Below, in pieces: positions 41,115 to 51,703 of a stretch of 64,000 bases of DNA. The notes beneath the pieces were generated by a model. That model was not told the origin of the DNA and made no database searches. It saw only the letters and a program-made list of their open reading frames with translations. A program made the position numbers and the translations under genes. Source of the DNA: Asterella californica (taxonomy: Eukaryota; Streptophyta; Marchantiopsida; Marchantiales; Aytoniaceae); the NCBI GenBank assembly GCA_036924285.1, contig JAYKYS010000007.1:13454001-13518000 (forward strand). The letters run 5' to 3'. How positions within the stretch are numbered: position 1 is the stretch's first letter; each line of letters opens with the position of its first letter.

Positions 41115-43115
41115 TGTCGTGTCAGATATTACGTGAAGGATGTCCATGAAAACGCGAGGTTCCTGGCTGTGGAGATGTTGTGTGCTAGAGACAAGACAGA
41201 GAAAACAACCACGAAAACGAACGCTGCGATATATACACTCTAAATGTATGTACACTGCCGGTTCTTTCTCCTAAGAGCACAGAACTGAGAACCAGACCAG
41301 AGCAGTCTGTAACCTACTTCAAAAGCCCCTGAAACAACCCTTGAATCGTAACCCTGACCCAAAACCACCGAATCGTAGCTCAAAGCAAGAGAAACTTCTA
41401 TTTGCTAACAAACAGAGCCACATCAGTATCACGCGATCCAAACCCAAGTCCAAACCACATCCATGTATAAGCTCTTAGCTAAAGCTAGCTACCACAAGCT
41501 GTATACAGCCAACCAGAACTCTAACGAACTCAAAAGAGCAAAACCCGTAGCGAAGAAACCGAAAAAAGCCTATCTGTGGACTTCCTCCTTTCGCTGAACG
41601 AACTTCAGATGTCGATAGGGTCTCCTCCGCTGACTCCGTTAACCCAAGAAACCTTCAGATCCGACTCCCAACAGCCGTGATATCGTCGATTTTTGGTCGC
41701 AGGTGATTGAATCTTCAAAATTTCCTCTCTGCGGCTAAAAACCGCGCACACCGCACAAACAGATCGTCTAAACTGATATCCGTCTTCCCTGACAGATAGA
41801 TCTAGCTATCACGAACCCAACGAGACTCCAAACAAGTCGTTTGGAGTTCCCTTTGCAAAACCACGCAAGAAATTTGGTCGCAAGTTGCAAAAAACTGACG
41901 TAAATCAACTCCCTGCAGCTCAAACTTGCTCACCACACCCAACTCAACAATCCAATTCACGTACAGTCTTCTCCTATGCGTACATGAAGACTCCTTGATT
42001 GCGTAGGCACCAAGAACGAAGAGCTTGGTTCACCGATCGCGAAGAACAATCCAATCTCAGGTCGCAGACGATGAAAAATCTGACGCAAGCGCTTCCCTGC
42101 GAACCAATTTCACTCAGAACTCCCAAACCGCCCGATGAAACTTCGTATCGTCTTCAATTTCCTGAAGAACTCATTGTTCTGATCCCGATGGATCCAAGGA
42201 CAGCAAGTTTGGACTTCGAAACGGCCCGAACGGTCCAACTCTCCTTCACAGATAATTGAAAATCCCAAATCTGCTTCTTGTGTCTCAATACAACCCTCGA
42301 TCCGTCTCTTCCCAAACCGTCTTAACCTGTGCGTAGCTTGCACAGATCTGAACCCGATGACACCTTGCGCCCGTGTATTGGACCTCTCAATTCTCCAAAA
42401 CGTCCACCGACAGGTCGTAAGAACAAGCAAGCCTTTTAAGCAGCCCTCTTACGTCAGTCTCTGTACGTACAGTTTTCTGTCATAATAATGAAGCAGCCCC
42501 CTTGCGTCTTTGATACAGCGCCAGAAGCCTCAAATACTCAATCAGCAAGTAAACTAGGGCCTAGCTTGATTTTACCTTCTTTCGAGTCGCATAACTTCTT
42601 CACTAGATGTCCAAACGAAGTAAACAAGATACCCATGGAAAGCTGACAACGAGCTCTACCCATCTATGTGATGAAAGTGAAGATTCGAAGTTGCCCCAAA
42701 AACCCGTAAGCTGGGGCCTAGCTTGTTTTCTCCATCTTTCGAGTCATGTAACTTCTCCACTAGGCGTCCGAACGAAGTAGACAAAGTGCCTATGGAAAGT
42801 TGACAAGGAGCTCTATCCACTGATGCGATAAAAGCGAAGATCCGAAGTTGTGCTAAAAATCCGTAAGCTGGGGCCTAGCTTGTTTTCTCCATCTTTCGAG
42901 TCCTGTAACTTCTCCACTAGGCGTCCAAACGAAGTAGATGAAGTGTCTATGGAAAGCTGACAAGGAGCTCTACCCATCTATTCGATGAAAATGGAGATCC
43001 GAAATGATGCTAAAAACCCGTAAGCTAGGGCCTAGCTTGTCTTTCTCATGAGTGTCTTTGGAGCGACAAGCATCGAAGTCTGAATTTCAGATAGGAGCCG
43101 GTCCATGACACGACA
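41115..43115 (-). repeat. 3' LTR of element E (2.0 kb)
   Basis: Bounded by the perfect 10-base inverted repeat TGTCGTGTCA/TGACACGACA (41115-41124 and 43106-43115 on plus). On the minus strand it is preceded by the polypurine tract AGAGGGGGTGGA. It contains three 157-bp tandem repeats. Confidence 0.88.
42550..43050. repeat. 157-bp tandem repeats in LTR E
   Basis: Units begin at 42550, 42707, 42864 and 43021, an exact spacing of 157 in each case. The first three are full and the last is partial. Each starts with a TAAGCTGGGGCCTAGCTTG-like block, itself an imperfect palindrome. Confidence 0.92.
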
Positions 43116-43190
43116 TCCACCCCCTCTGAACCTGTGCATCCTCCGGTATGCACCAGAGATACCAACCAAGGAGTGGACCGGCTTATCGTC

Positions 43191-43652
43191 TTACTTCCCA
43201 TCGTAGCCAACCTCACCTTCAAGGTCTTCTGCATAATCCTCATCCTCAAACTGAAACTCCGTCAAGATATCTGCTAGATCGACCTCCTCATCTCTCTTTT
43301 TGAAAATCTTGACACGTTTACCTGCCACTGGTACCTTCAAGCTCGTTCCATCCAACTCTTGCAGGGCGTAAGTTGCGTTGTCATGAACCTTCTTCACCAC
43401 ATACGGACCAAACCATCTTCTGGAAAACTTCCGGAGTGCACTATGCTGGTTGTCATATACTAACACCCGATCACCTTCCTTGATTTCCCTAGGTCTCAAA
43501 CGATGTCGTTGATCAAATCTGACCTTGTTCTTCAATCGTGCTTCTCGCAACCTATCCAAAGCAGTTTGGATATCCTCTGGTCTCCTCTCTAACTGCCTAA
43601 TTCGAATAGCAAGAAGCTCTTCCTTAGTCAAATTGTCCTCCCAAGGTAACAC
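43191..43652 (-). CDS. pol: Integrase carboxyl domain of element E
   Basis: 153-codon frame. It begins LPWEDNLTKEELLAIRIRQL, followed by RRPEDIQTALDRLREARLKN and the DNA-binding module REIKEGDRVLVYDNQH, RRWFGPYVVKKVHDNATYAL and QELDGTSLKVPVAGKRVKIF. No chromodomain follows. It ends near the LTR, as expected for the end of pol. Confidence 0.82.
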   Translation of the reverse strand: MLPWEDNLTKEELLAIRIRQLERRPEDIQTALDRLREARLKNKVRFDQRHRLRPREIKEGDRVLVYDNQHSALRKFSRRWFGPYVVKKVHDNATYALQELDGTSLKVPVAGKRVKIFKKRDEEVDLADILTEFQFEDEDYAEDLEGEVGYDGK

Positions 43653-43655
43653 ACT

Positions 43656-44153
43656 CTATGTCAGAACGTGTTCTTCAATCGGCATGATAGGTTTCTGACC
43701 TGTGATGAGTTCCACCGGCATGTAACCTGTCACCAAGCTGTGCGTCGTTCGATCTGTCCATAACGCAAATGGTAAGAGTCGAGGCCACTCGCGCACCCTT
43801 CCGTTGCAAGCCTTCACCAAAGCCTTCACAATGGGTGGATGACCTCTCGCAAATGATAAGAGTCGAGGCCACTCGCGCACCCTTCCGTTGCAGGCCTTCA
43901 CCAAAGCCTTCACTCTTGCATTCCCTTCGGGGTTGTAAGCAGTTGTCAGTGACAACCTCACCCCACACCTTGCAAAGAATTCACGAGCCTCATGTGCATC
44001 TCCCCGATCTGCAGTGATCTTTCCCACACATCCATATCGGCAAACAACCTCTTCCAAGAGAAATTTACATACCCCTTCAGTTGTCTTTGTTCGAAGCGCC
44101 CTACCCTCGACTTGATTTGAAAGATCTTCTCTAGCAAGTACCAAGTATCTCAT
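43656..44153 (-). CDS. pol: Integrase core of element E, broken by a duplication
   Basis: 165-codon frame with YLVLAREDLSNQVEGRALRT, then YGCVGKITADRGDAHEAREF and LTTAYNPEGNARV. A 66-base segment is duplicated (43764-43829 and 43848-43913), so VKALVKACNGRVREWPRLL appears twice and the region where the catalytic Glu belongs is displaced. The enzyme is unlikely to work. The end, LWTDRTTHSLVTGYMPVELI, is typical of this lineage. Confidence 0.8.
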   Translation of the reverse strand: MRYLVLAREDLSNQVEGRALRTKTTEGVCKFLLEEVVCRYGCVGKITADRGDAHEAREFFARCGVRLSLTTAYNPEGNARVKALVKACNGRVREWPRLLSFARGHPPIVKALVKACNGRVREWPRLLPFALWTDRTTHSLVTGYMPVELITGQKPIMPIEEHVLT

Positions 44154-44334
44154 CTGCCAATCCCACCGGCATAATCACCAAGTCTACCACCCACTTGAAG
44201 TGGATTGCCAACGGATAAGTCGGATGTAATCCGTCACGATGTCGGATGTTCGAATACATCTGACATGTCAAACAAGACTCCACAAAAGATACAACATCCT
44301 TGTACATGTTTTTCCACCAATACCGCTCTTTCAT
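44131..44334 (-). CDS. pol: Integrase zinc domain end of element E
   Basis: 67-codon frame with MKERYWWKNMYKDVVSFVES and CLTCQMYSNIRHRDG, the second half of an HHCC domain. It is separated from the RNase H side by a stop near 44345 and from the core by a shift near 44150. Confidence 0.75.
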   Translation of the reverse strand: MKERYWWKNMYKDVVSFVESCLTCQMYSNIRHRDGLHPTYPLAIHFKWVVDLVIMPVGLADEILGTC

Positions 44335-44481
44335 CTTGGTAAAAGTGGTCTAAATCCCTCGATGTCCAGCCCAAAGACTCTCATGGAACGCCTTGAGCAA
44401 CTTCTGTTGATCTTCCTTGTTGCAAATCACCCGTAGCGGTACCTCACCTTTCTGCTTCGGTCGCTTCCAAAGAAACCCATC

Positions 44482-45591
44482 CTACAACATGAAGTTGTAG
44501 GCCTTTCTTCGAACTCTCCGAAACCTCTCATCCGTCCAACCTGTCTGCTTAACCATCGTACTAAGGTACATCCCGATATCAAGCAAATCACCATCATACA
44601 ACCCTTCAACAAACAACTCATCTTCCCTTCCTGTCTGTGCAATCGAATAGAACTTTGTACCCACGTCGTCAATGTCTTCTACCATCTCATCCTCCCCATC
44701 ATATCGAGTCAGGGATAACATATCCGCCATCAGATTATCCTTTCCTGCAATATGTCTAAACTCCGGGTTCAACGACTTGATATATGCGATCCATCGTAAC
44801 ATCGCAATATCAGGAGTTAAACAATTCATGATCATCCCTAACAACGGCAAGCAATCAGTTTCAACCACCACTACTGCTCCAATCAAATACTCTTTCTCAG
44901 TTTTCATAGCTGAAACAATACCCCACAGTTCTCTCTTCACTTGCGGATAAACACGTTGTCGAGCACTTAACACCTTCGCTCTGAACCTAACTGCAAACTT
45001 GTCTCCATCCTCATCATCCTGTCCGACTGCCCATCCAATTGTAACTGGACTTGTATCCACAGTAAGAACCACCGGCCTAGCACCCTTGTAATCAATCCTT
45101 CCCAGAACTGGAGAAGATGATAGTAAAGACTTCAGCTTCCTTATCGCATCAGTATGCTCTTCCTCCCATCTGAACTTATGACCCTTATGCAACAATCCAT
45201 ACAACGGATCCGCCACATGCGCATAATGAGGAATCCAAATGTGGTAGAATACACAAGCACCCAAAAATCTTCTTACTTCTGTCAGCGAGTTGCAAACCTC
45301 CTTCATCCTTCCAATCGCATCCACCTTGTTCGGATCTGGCTTCCGACCAAACGATCCACACAAATGACCAACGATCAAAACCTCTCTAACCCCAAATGTA
45401 GACTTCGCACCTGACAGCGTAAGATGAACTTCCTCAAGTCGAGATAAGATCTTCTCACAGTCTGCAATGGTGACGTATCGTCGACATCCCCTCTGATCGG
45501 TGACGTATCGTCGACATCCCCTCTGATCTAATGCTTCATCCTTCTCATCTTCTACACATCCTTTGATGGGGATGTCATCCAAGAACGGCCT
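44482..45591 (-). CDS. pol: RT carboxyl half and RNase H of element E
   Basis: Begins at the RT catalytic block PFLDDIPIKGC. LEEVHLTLSGAKSTFGVREV, GHLCGSFGRKPDPNKVDAIG and FLGACVFYHIWIPHYAHVAD follow, then RNase H (VVLTVDTSPVTIGWAVGQDD, VYPQVKRELWGIVSAM) and MLRWIAYIKSLNPEFRHIAG. A 30-base tandem duplication (45469-45498 and 45499-45528) repeats DQRGCRRYVT. The frame continues upstream to 45633 into the LTR of C by chance. Confidence 0.85.
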   Translation of the reverse strand, partial: RPFLDDIPIKGCVEDEKDEALDQRGCRRYVTDQRGCRRYVTIADCEKILSRLEEVHLTLSGAKSTFGVREVLIVGHLCGSFGRKPDPNKVDAIGRMKEVCNSLTEVRRFLGACVFYHIWIPHYAHVADPLYGLLHKGHKFRWEEEHTDAIRKLKSLLSSSPVLGRIDYKGARPVVLTVDTSPVTIGWAVGQDDEDGDKFAVRFRAKVLSARQRVYPQVKRELWGIVSAMKTEKEYLIGAVVVVETDCLPLLGMIMNCLTPDIAMLRWIAYIKSLNPEFRHIAGKDNLMADMLSLTRYDGEDEMVEDIDDVGTKFYSIAQTGREDELFVEGLYDGDLLDIGMYLSTMVKQTGWTDERFRRVRRKAYNFML

Positions 45592-45651
45592 CCAATATCC
45601 TTGGTCCTCGGATTCTGGTCTGTGGAAGGCCATGCGTCACCAATCTTCAGT

Positions 45652-45858
45652 CTAGGAAGATGGTCTTCCTCGAGCTACTCCTGCTTTCGCAGGTACACGG
45701 TTGCGAGGCGATAATGCTGCCCAAACCTCTTCCAGAAGTCCCTGGTCGGCGAGGTTCCAATCCCACAGGAAGAAGTCGAGACCCAACTCCTTGAGGAAGG
45801 GTGTGGCCTCGGCCAACTCTGCTGCAGGTAGCACCAACCCTTGAGGATGCATCGACAT
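45652..45858 (-). pseudogene. LTR-encoded protein, 5' LTR copy (amino end)
   Basis: 68-codon frame MSMHPQGLVLPAAELAEATP to a premature stop, nearly identical to the amino end of the 732-residue protein. The following sequence continues homologously for a few codons (FHRPESEDQGYW) and is then cut by the E insertion. Confidence 0.85.
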
Positions 45859-47816
45859 ACTCGAAGATCTGTTGCACTAAGTCACACGTACTTACTGTGA
45901 GCTGAGGGCTCAGTCCTTCCCGAGTGCCCACAGTTTAGCTTCTACTTCTCAGAAGACGAAACTAGTCTTCTAGAAGACAGCTACTCCGTCTTCCAGGATT
46001 CTAACAATGTTTTCTAAATAGCTCTCGTCTTCCGAGCTATGTCTAAACAATCCTAACTAAGCAAGGCCTCGCATGGATTCCTAAGAAGACAACCCACCTT
46101 GCATTACATCCTATTTCCTATCAGAAGATACAAGATTCTCGAAACGTAGAGTGCATAACAGGTTCAGAAGATGGTTGCGGGCTCCTGCGGTGACAACTGC
46201 CTCTGGGAAGAGTCTCATGACAGCTTCCAATTCAATGTCTTCTTCGGAAGACCTCCCGAAATCAGGCTTCCCTTCACTGGTCTCACCTGTCTTCTTCTTC
46301 CTACGCGCAATCTATCTTCACAACAGACTCAAGACATTTGCATTCTGTTCTTCTGACTTCTTACCTCTCATACACACTCAGAAGAAGCTTGCTGCATGAT
46401 GGGAAGACATGATCCTCGACCATTCTCTCCAGATTCTGCCACGACAAGACTTCTCACGACTCTCTCCTAAGTTTGGGAAGAAGAAGGAATGGGCTGCTAT
46501 GGGTCGGACAGAAGAGACCCGAAATGGACCCTCACGTCTTCTCGCGCATTTTGCCAGCCCTTCTAGTCTTCTAGTCTCTCTAGGAAGATGTGGATTTGAG
46601 AAGCTTGGAAGACCGGGAGGCACAGACCTAGTTCATGACTTCCAACTTCTCGAAATAACAAAACAACTCACCAAGCCACTCGGAATTCGTACCAAGCCTC
46701 TCTTAACACAAAACCAAAGCAAATCCACTCTTGATACGAATTGTGTACAGTCGACTTCCGAAGACAGTCAGGCTTCCGAAGCGTCTTCTGTTCAAGGTTT
46801 CGGGAGTAGAGAGATGGTAGGGTAGGGAAATTGATAGCTGGGATCGTCAATTTGAGGACGATGGGTAGGGAAGCTCGAATTGAACTTGGGAAGAAGCAAG
46901 AAGATGTCTGACAAAGGCATCCTTATTTTCCTTTGTGACATTGGATGCGGAAGCAATAGGAAAATAAGGATGGGGGATTGATCGATCAGGCTGCCTGCAA
47001 ACAACCGGGGAAGCGCGGGGGATACCAAACAAAGACGAGAAGCAGTGGGGAAAGGAAAAGAACATGGGAAGAACCTCTACTGTCTTCTGTCGACTTCCTG
47101 AGCTGTCTTCGATCTTCCGCGTGCTTCTGGCTCTGGTTCCAGCTCCAATGCGACCCCACAAGGCTACTTCCGCGGTCAGCTTCTAGCTACGCCTCAATTC
47201 CATCTTCGATTCCACTCAGCCACCCTCCAATGTCAGCTTCCGGGAGCTCACAGAAAACGCCTTCAGTTCACTACGCTTCCCGCGCTCAGTAGTTCGACTT
47301 CACCTTCCTCCTAACTTCGAACCGATCTTGTCCTCACTCGATTTCACTCGCTGCTTTCCTCACTCAAATCAACTCGCTGCCTGAATCGATCTTCTCAGTC
47401 TCCAATCTCTCGATGCGGGAAGCAGGTAGGTTTCTGTGCTAATGCGCTTCCTGCGCTGTCTTCCCCGTAGTTTAGGGATTTCGACACTCCTGACCTACCT
47501 AACCTGTTCGTTGCTACCTGGTAGGTGCACCTACTCCTTATGTGGTTAAGCTTCCACGGTTGCCGTCTTCCGGAAGATGCGTGTCTTCTGCCGTCTTCCG
47601 TCTTCCGCCGTCTTCCGAAGACGTCATCGAGAAGACGCTTCTCGGAAGACGGTCGCTTTCCGAAGAAGTCAACTTATTATTACAAACAGCTCATAAGATC
47701 ATCTTCCTGCTAAGGAAGCCGTAATCTTAAGTAACAACGCTTCTTCAGTTATAGAAACAAGTTATTAATCTCAAAAGTTCAAAAAATCGTGAATCCTGTA
47801 ATTTGTGGGCACCACA

Positions 47817-48220
47817 CTTCCAACAAGACGACGATTGTAGGATTTGAAGCAGAATTGACACTGGGAGAGCTGTTTCTATTCTCGTTGTTCAAGAAAACTC
47901 GTTTCCTGAACAACTAAACGAAAATGGTCATTGTGGATGTTGTGGTTGATAGTTTCATGCAAGATTGGAACCATTGGAAAGCAATCTTTGCCACACTTCC
48001 AACAAGACCAAGATTGCAAGATTTGAAGCAGAGATGACTTCGGAAATAAGTTTATTGATTTCATGAAATTGAAAATTCTGTTGGAATGGTCGAGGAGTGT
48101 AATCGATCATTGTGAAGCATGCGATTACTTGTTCGATGTGAACTTGGTGTCGTTGGAAAGCATTTGTCGAGACGTTTTTAACGAGACTAGTCTTGCCAAG
48201 TTTGGAGCAGAATTGAGATG
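47817..48220 (+). repeat. 179-bp satellite array, left part
   Basis: Starts directly at the LTR terminus of element C. The anchor CTTCCAACAAGAC recurs at 47817 and 47996, a spacing of 179. Later units are more diverged. The LINE remnant follows at about 48218. Confidence 0.8.
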
Positions 48221-49540
48221 ATGGAGGAGATTAAACAACTCCTTCATAAGGTACTTGCTGCGATGGAAGAGTTATCTGTTGAAGTTGCATATCTGCATCG
48301 TGAGCTTATTTCACACAAGAATGAGCTTAGCGTCGTTATAGTAGATGCATTCATGCACTTATACGCTTCATGTTCACAAACCTGTACTATTATAGACCTA
48401 ACGCATCGAGAAAGACTCACAACCTCAATCCATTTTCGCGAAGTTTGCTGATCAAAGACAACGAGATACAGCGATGGCTAACAAAACTATCTTGAAGGGG
48501 AGGCAAATCTGGTTAGATCCAGATCTTACACCGCTACAAGCTGAAGCCAAGCGTAAAGAGCTCACTACGATAAAAGAAGCTCAATAAGAAGGGTTTGTTA
48601 CTTTTTTGAGAGATGGACGTGTTGTGATTACACAAAGGGAACGAAATGCCTCCAAATAGCAATTCTTGATCTCAGAGTTATGATGTGGAAGATTCATGTG
48701 CTTACCGAGTCAAAGTACACAAGTGGTTTACTGGTTTGGGATGAAGCTGATATCATCAACATGGTGGAGACATGGGAGTCCGAAAGAAACAATCAGATCT
48801 CATTTGTATCAGCTTGGTGATGTGGTGCTTCATTCATTATGTCTCAAGAGTGAGATCCCTTGGAGAGACGAGATTACCTTGTCAAGCTCTAAGAGCTACA
48901 TTCTCATTTGGTTGGTATGCTGATGTGGTGGCTTGGTGTGGAAAATGGAACATTTTTTAGCGTGATTTTGACCTTCTACCTATTGCTCTTCGGGAGTTGA
49001 TTCAGAAAAAGTTTTTACATGCTATATGGTCTCAACCCAAGACCAAGATGGCTTACTATCAGCAGCATGTCAATCCCATGTTGGTGTATTGTGAACAAGA
49101 GTACCTCCGAGCACCTATTTCAATCTCTCTTCAACATATCATCGCTCAGCACCGCACTAGCTCTCAGAGACTTGGCATTGAGGAAGGACGTTGGTTAAAC
49201 ATTGTTAGGAGTGAACGGCTTTGTAGACTTTGTGATTTAGATCAGATAGAGGATGAGGATCATGTATTCATTGTATGTCCCTTGTATGATGAGATTAGAT
49301 GTAGACATAAGATAGTTGCTAGTGATTTCTATACATTTTTACAGATGTCAGCTCTCCCACTAGGGCTTTATATTAGAGATATAGTTTCTTGTCGTACCAA
49401 TGCTCTTTTGCATTGATACGATCTCCTGGGGTTTCCTAGGCTCACATGTTGACTTTGTATTGTTTTTTTCTGTCTTTTGACTCTTTGGGTCTTCCGGGCT
49501 TGATATCATTCATTCGTTCATTCATAATCGACATATAGAG
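48218..49540 (+). mobile_element. LINE remnant inside the satellite array
   Basis: 48218-48451 encodes a coiled-coil-like start (MMEEIKQLLHKVLAAMEELS). About 48480-48657 carries an ORF1-like end (ANKTILKGRQIWLDPDLTPL). 48997-49416 encodes the carboxyl end of an ORF2 protein with a Cys/His motif. The tail has ATTC-type short repeats (about 49508-49526). The endonuclease and RT core are absent, so the copy is internally deleted. The array resumes at about 49560. Confidence 0.6.
48997..49416 (+). CDS. LINE ORF2 carboxyl end
   Basis: 139-codon frame with IAQHRTSSQRLGIEEGRW, then RLCRLCDLDQIEDEDHVFIV and CPLYDEIR. The pattern RTS..L.IE.GR followed by C..C....EDE.H....C is the carboxyl zinc-type domain of some non-LTR retrotransposons. 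A stop follows and then a short-repeat tail. The amino side (48690-48990) continues in broken frames. Confidence 0.6.
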   Translation: MIQKKFLHAIWSQPKTKMAYYQQHVNPMLVYCEQEYLRAPISISLQHIIAQHRTSSQRLGIEEGRWLNIVRSERLCRLCDLDQIEDEDHVFIVCPLYDEIRCRHKIVASDFYTFLQMSALPLGLYIRDIVSCRTNALLH

Positions 49541-49559
49541 CTATTCTACGGCATAGCTA

Positions 49560-50470
49560 AAGCTCTATTTAGGGTTCACGAAGTTTGAGAGTTTGGAATC
49601 GTCGCGGAGTTGAATCCAACATTGTGAAGCTTATGGTTGCTTGTTTGAGGTGAACTTGATGTCGTTGGAAAGCTCTTGTCGAGTTGCTTCCAACAAGACC
49701 AATCTTCAAAAAGTTGAAGTAGAATTAACACAAAGAGGACTGTTTCTATTTTTGCTGATCAGGAAAACTAGTTTTCTGAAAAGCCGAACGAAGACGTTCA
49801 TTGAAGACGCTGTGGTTGATAGTTTCGTCCAAGCTTGGTACCTTTGGAAAGCACTGGAAAGCGTGTTTCTATTCTCGCTGATCAAGAAAACTCATTTTCT
49901 AAACAGCCAGACGAAAAATGTCATTGCGGACGTTGGGATTGATAGTTTTGTGCATGTTTGGTACCACTGGAGAGCTCTTGTTGAGACGCTTCCAACAAGA
50001 CAAGGATTGCAGGATTTGAAGCAGAATTGACAGTGGGAGTGTTGTTGCTATCCTCGCTGTTCAAGAAAACCCGATTCCTGAACAGCTGTACGAAAATGGT
50101 CATTGCGGACAATATGGTTGATAGTTTCGTGCAAGCTTGGTCCCGTGGGAAAGCACTCATTGAGAAGCTTGTAACAAGAGTAGGATTGCAAGATTTGAAG
50201 CAGAATTGACATTGGGAGGAGTGTTCCTATTCTCGTTGATAAAGAAAACTCGTTTTATGAACAGCCAGACAAAAATGGTCATTGTGAACGTTGGGATTGA
50301 TAGTTTTGTGCATGTTTGGTACCACTGGAGAGCTCTTGTTGAGACGCTTCCAACAAGACAAGGATTGCAGGATTTGAAGCAGAATTGACATTGGGAGGGC
50401 TGTTTCTATTCTCGATGTTCAAGAAAATTTGTTTCCTAAACAGCTACACGAGAACGGTCATTGCAGGCGC
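49560..50470 (+). repeat. 179-bp satellite array, right part
   Basis: The anchor CTTCCAACAAGAC (or a variant) occurs at 49687, 49989, 50168 and 50347. The last three are spaced exactly 179. Between 49687 and 49989 one unit has lost about 56 bases. Several units carry an open frame of 60 codons ending GLQDLKQN. A foldback around GTTGGAAAGC...GCTTCCAAC recurs in most units. Confidence 0.88.
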
Positions 50471-51658
50471 TGTCTTGTTACACGTGGGCTTGTACAGTGA
50501 AAACTAGTAATAGAAGGGTTTTTTATCCATTTTGTACATAGTTGTAAAAGAAGCAGCCATGTAGCTTATCAAGCTGTGCATGAGCTAAGCTGAGGTGATG
50601 CTTGACAAGCTGCCCCTTAGCTTGGATTGAAATATCACCCTGAAGGGGGCAAAAAGTTCCAGAATGTAAAGCTCGCAGAGAAGAGCGACTTCATACTTTC
50701 GGTTTCGAGAAAAAGCATTCTAGGTAATAGTTAGTACAAGTCTTAAGCTGTGAAAAGTGCGAAAGAGAAGTTTTGACTCTTCATTCACTAAAAACAGAAT
50801 TGTACATAGAATTTGGTGTAAGAAAAACTAGTAAAGGATGTACAGAAAATTTCCTTTAAGGAATATGTACAAACTTTGTTTATCTTTTGAACAGAAACAC
50901 AAGTCATCCCAATGATAGGACGTCCGCCTAGGAGGAAAGTGGTCTCAAGATCAATTCCCCCTTGGCATGTGTTTCCTATTCCGGCATGTTGGCCTCTTGG
51001 AAGGGAGTCTATGTTAGATATGCAACCATGTCCTGCATATCTAGAGGCGGGAGACTAGTATCTCTCTTAATCGTGGGCTTCTTGACCTCCGCATGCCACC
51101 TTGAATATACCATGAGAGATACTTGATGCGCATATGAGGGGGCTGTAAGCCTTGTGGGACGCCCTCATAAGTGTAGGGACTTCGGTCTACATTGGATGGC
51201 TTGTGGTATATTCAAGATGACATCAAGAGTACGGGAAACTTTTATTAATCAAGGGGTTAGCTTAGCTAGGGGCTGCTTTGATAAGTAGTTGTGCCTATAA
51301 GGACAGTAGGGGGCCAGCTTAGCTAGGGGTTTATCTTTTATATAAATCAACTTGCGGCAGTTTTCGACGGAGACTTTTACAGAGAACTGATAAGAGAGAG
51401 AAGAGACGTGCGCATGAGAGAGAGGGGAGATTTTTGAGAATTGAAGACTTTGATAGTGGAGTCAATACGGAAATAAGATTATTGAGTCTTGAAAGATCTA
51501 TGTGTGTGTATCTGAGTGTTTGATTTGTATTTAATGGACGCAAGAACCAGAATTTTGAGTTCTCATCGTCTACAACAATCTGTTTTCTTTTTGATCATTC
51601 TCCTGATCAATAACAGTCAAGAGGTCTGCCTTCTCCAAAAAAGACTCTCGTCATGACA
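50471..51658 (+). repeat. Probable 5' LTR of element F
   Basis: Starts TGTCTTGTTACACG just after the satellite and ends CGTCATGACA two bases before the primer-like site. The ends are a poor inverted match (TGTC.TG). A TATA box (TTTTATATAAAT near 51337-51348) and a short repeated block AGCTTAGCTAGGGG (near 51257 and 51317) lie inside. No second LTR is in the window, so the left boundary is tentative. Confidence 0.45.
51337..51348 (+). promoter_or_regulatory. TATA box in LTR F
   Basis: TTTTATATAAAT, about 310 bases before the LTR end, where a U3 promoter would be expected. It is the only strong TATA motif in this LTR. Confidence 0.5.
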
Positions 51659-51660
51659 TC

Positions 51661-51680
51661 TGGTGCTTCCACTGAGAGCT
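51661..51680 (+). promoter_or_regulatory. Primer-binding-like site of element F
   Basis: TGGTGCTTCCACTGAGAGCT begins with the TGG expected for pairing to a tRNA CCA end and follows the LTR after two bases. The matching tRNA is not identified. Confidence 0.45.
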
Positions 51681-51703
51681 ATTGGGATGATTGATTTGGA
51701 CAA

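Larger units (their letters stand above)
41115..45591 (-). mobile_element. Element E: Ty3 element of a fungal-like lineage, 5' truncated
   Basis: Minus-strand element inserted in the 5' LTR of C. It has a 3' LTR (41115-43115), a polypurine tract, integrase pieces (43191-44334) and RT/RNase H (44482-45591). It lacks 5' LTR, gag, protease and the first half of RT. The truncated end joins LTR C at about 45591 in frame with the LTR ORF. PFLDDIPIKG, EVRRFLGACVFYHIWIPHYA and HIAGKDNLMADMLS place it outside the usual plant Tat/Athila/chromovirus groups. I recall this motif set from fungal and some non-flowering-plant elements. Confidence 0.8.
16375..47816 (-). mobile_element. Element C: giant Tat/Athila-like Ty3 retrotransposon with nested insertions
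   Basis: Minus-strand element with a 5' LTR (37887-47816, interrupted by E), leader, gag (28054-29712), pol (23452-28014), 3' spacer (21008-23451), polypurine tract and 3' LTR (16375-20991, truncated). Without D and E it measures about 19 kb, in the range of Ogre-like elements. Protease, RT, RNase H and integrase motifs are all recognisable. Lesions are mostly single stops, so C decayed relatively recently. The 5' LTR end at 47816 lies in a 179-bp satellite array, which was the insertion target. The other target-site copy is lost. Confidence 0.85.
37887..47816 (-). repeat. 5' LTR of element C, interrupted by element E
   Basis: The 5' terminus is at 47816 (TGTGGTGCCCAC on minus). The 3' end is at about 37887, where it breaks into the inverted repeat. 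Without the nested E segment it is about 5.45 kb. About 350 bases present at 18452-18810 in the 3' LTR are missing at the E insertion. The full LTR was therefore about 5.75 kb. Confidence 0.82.
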
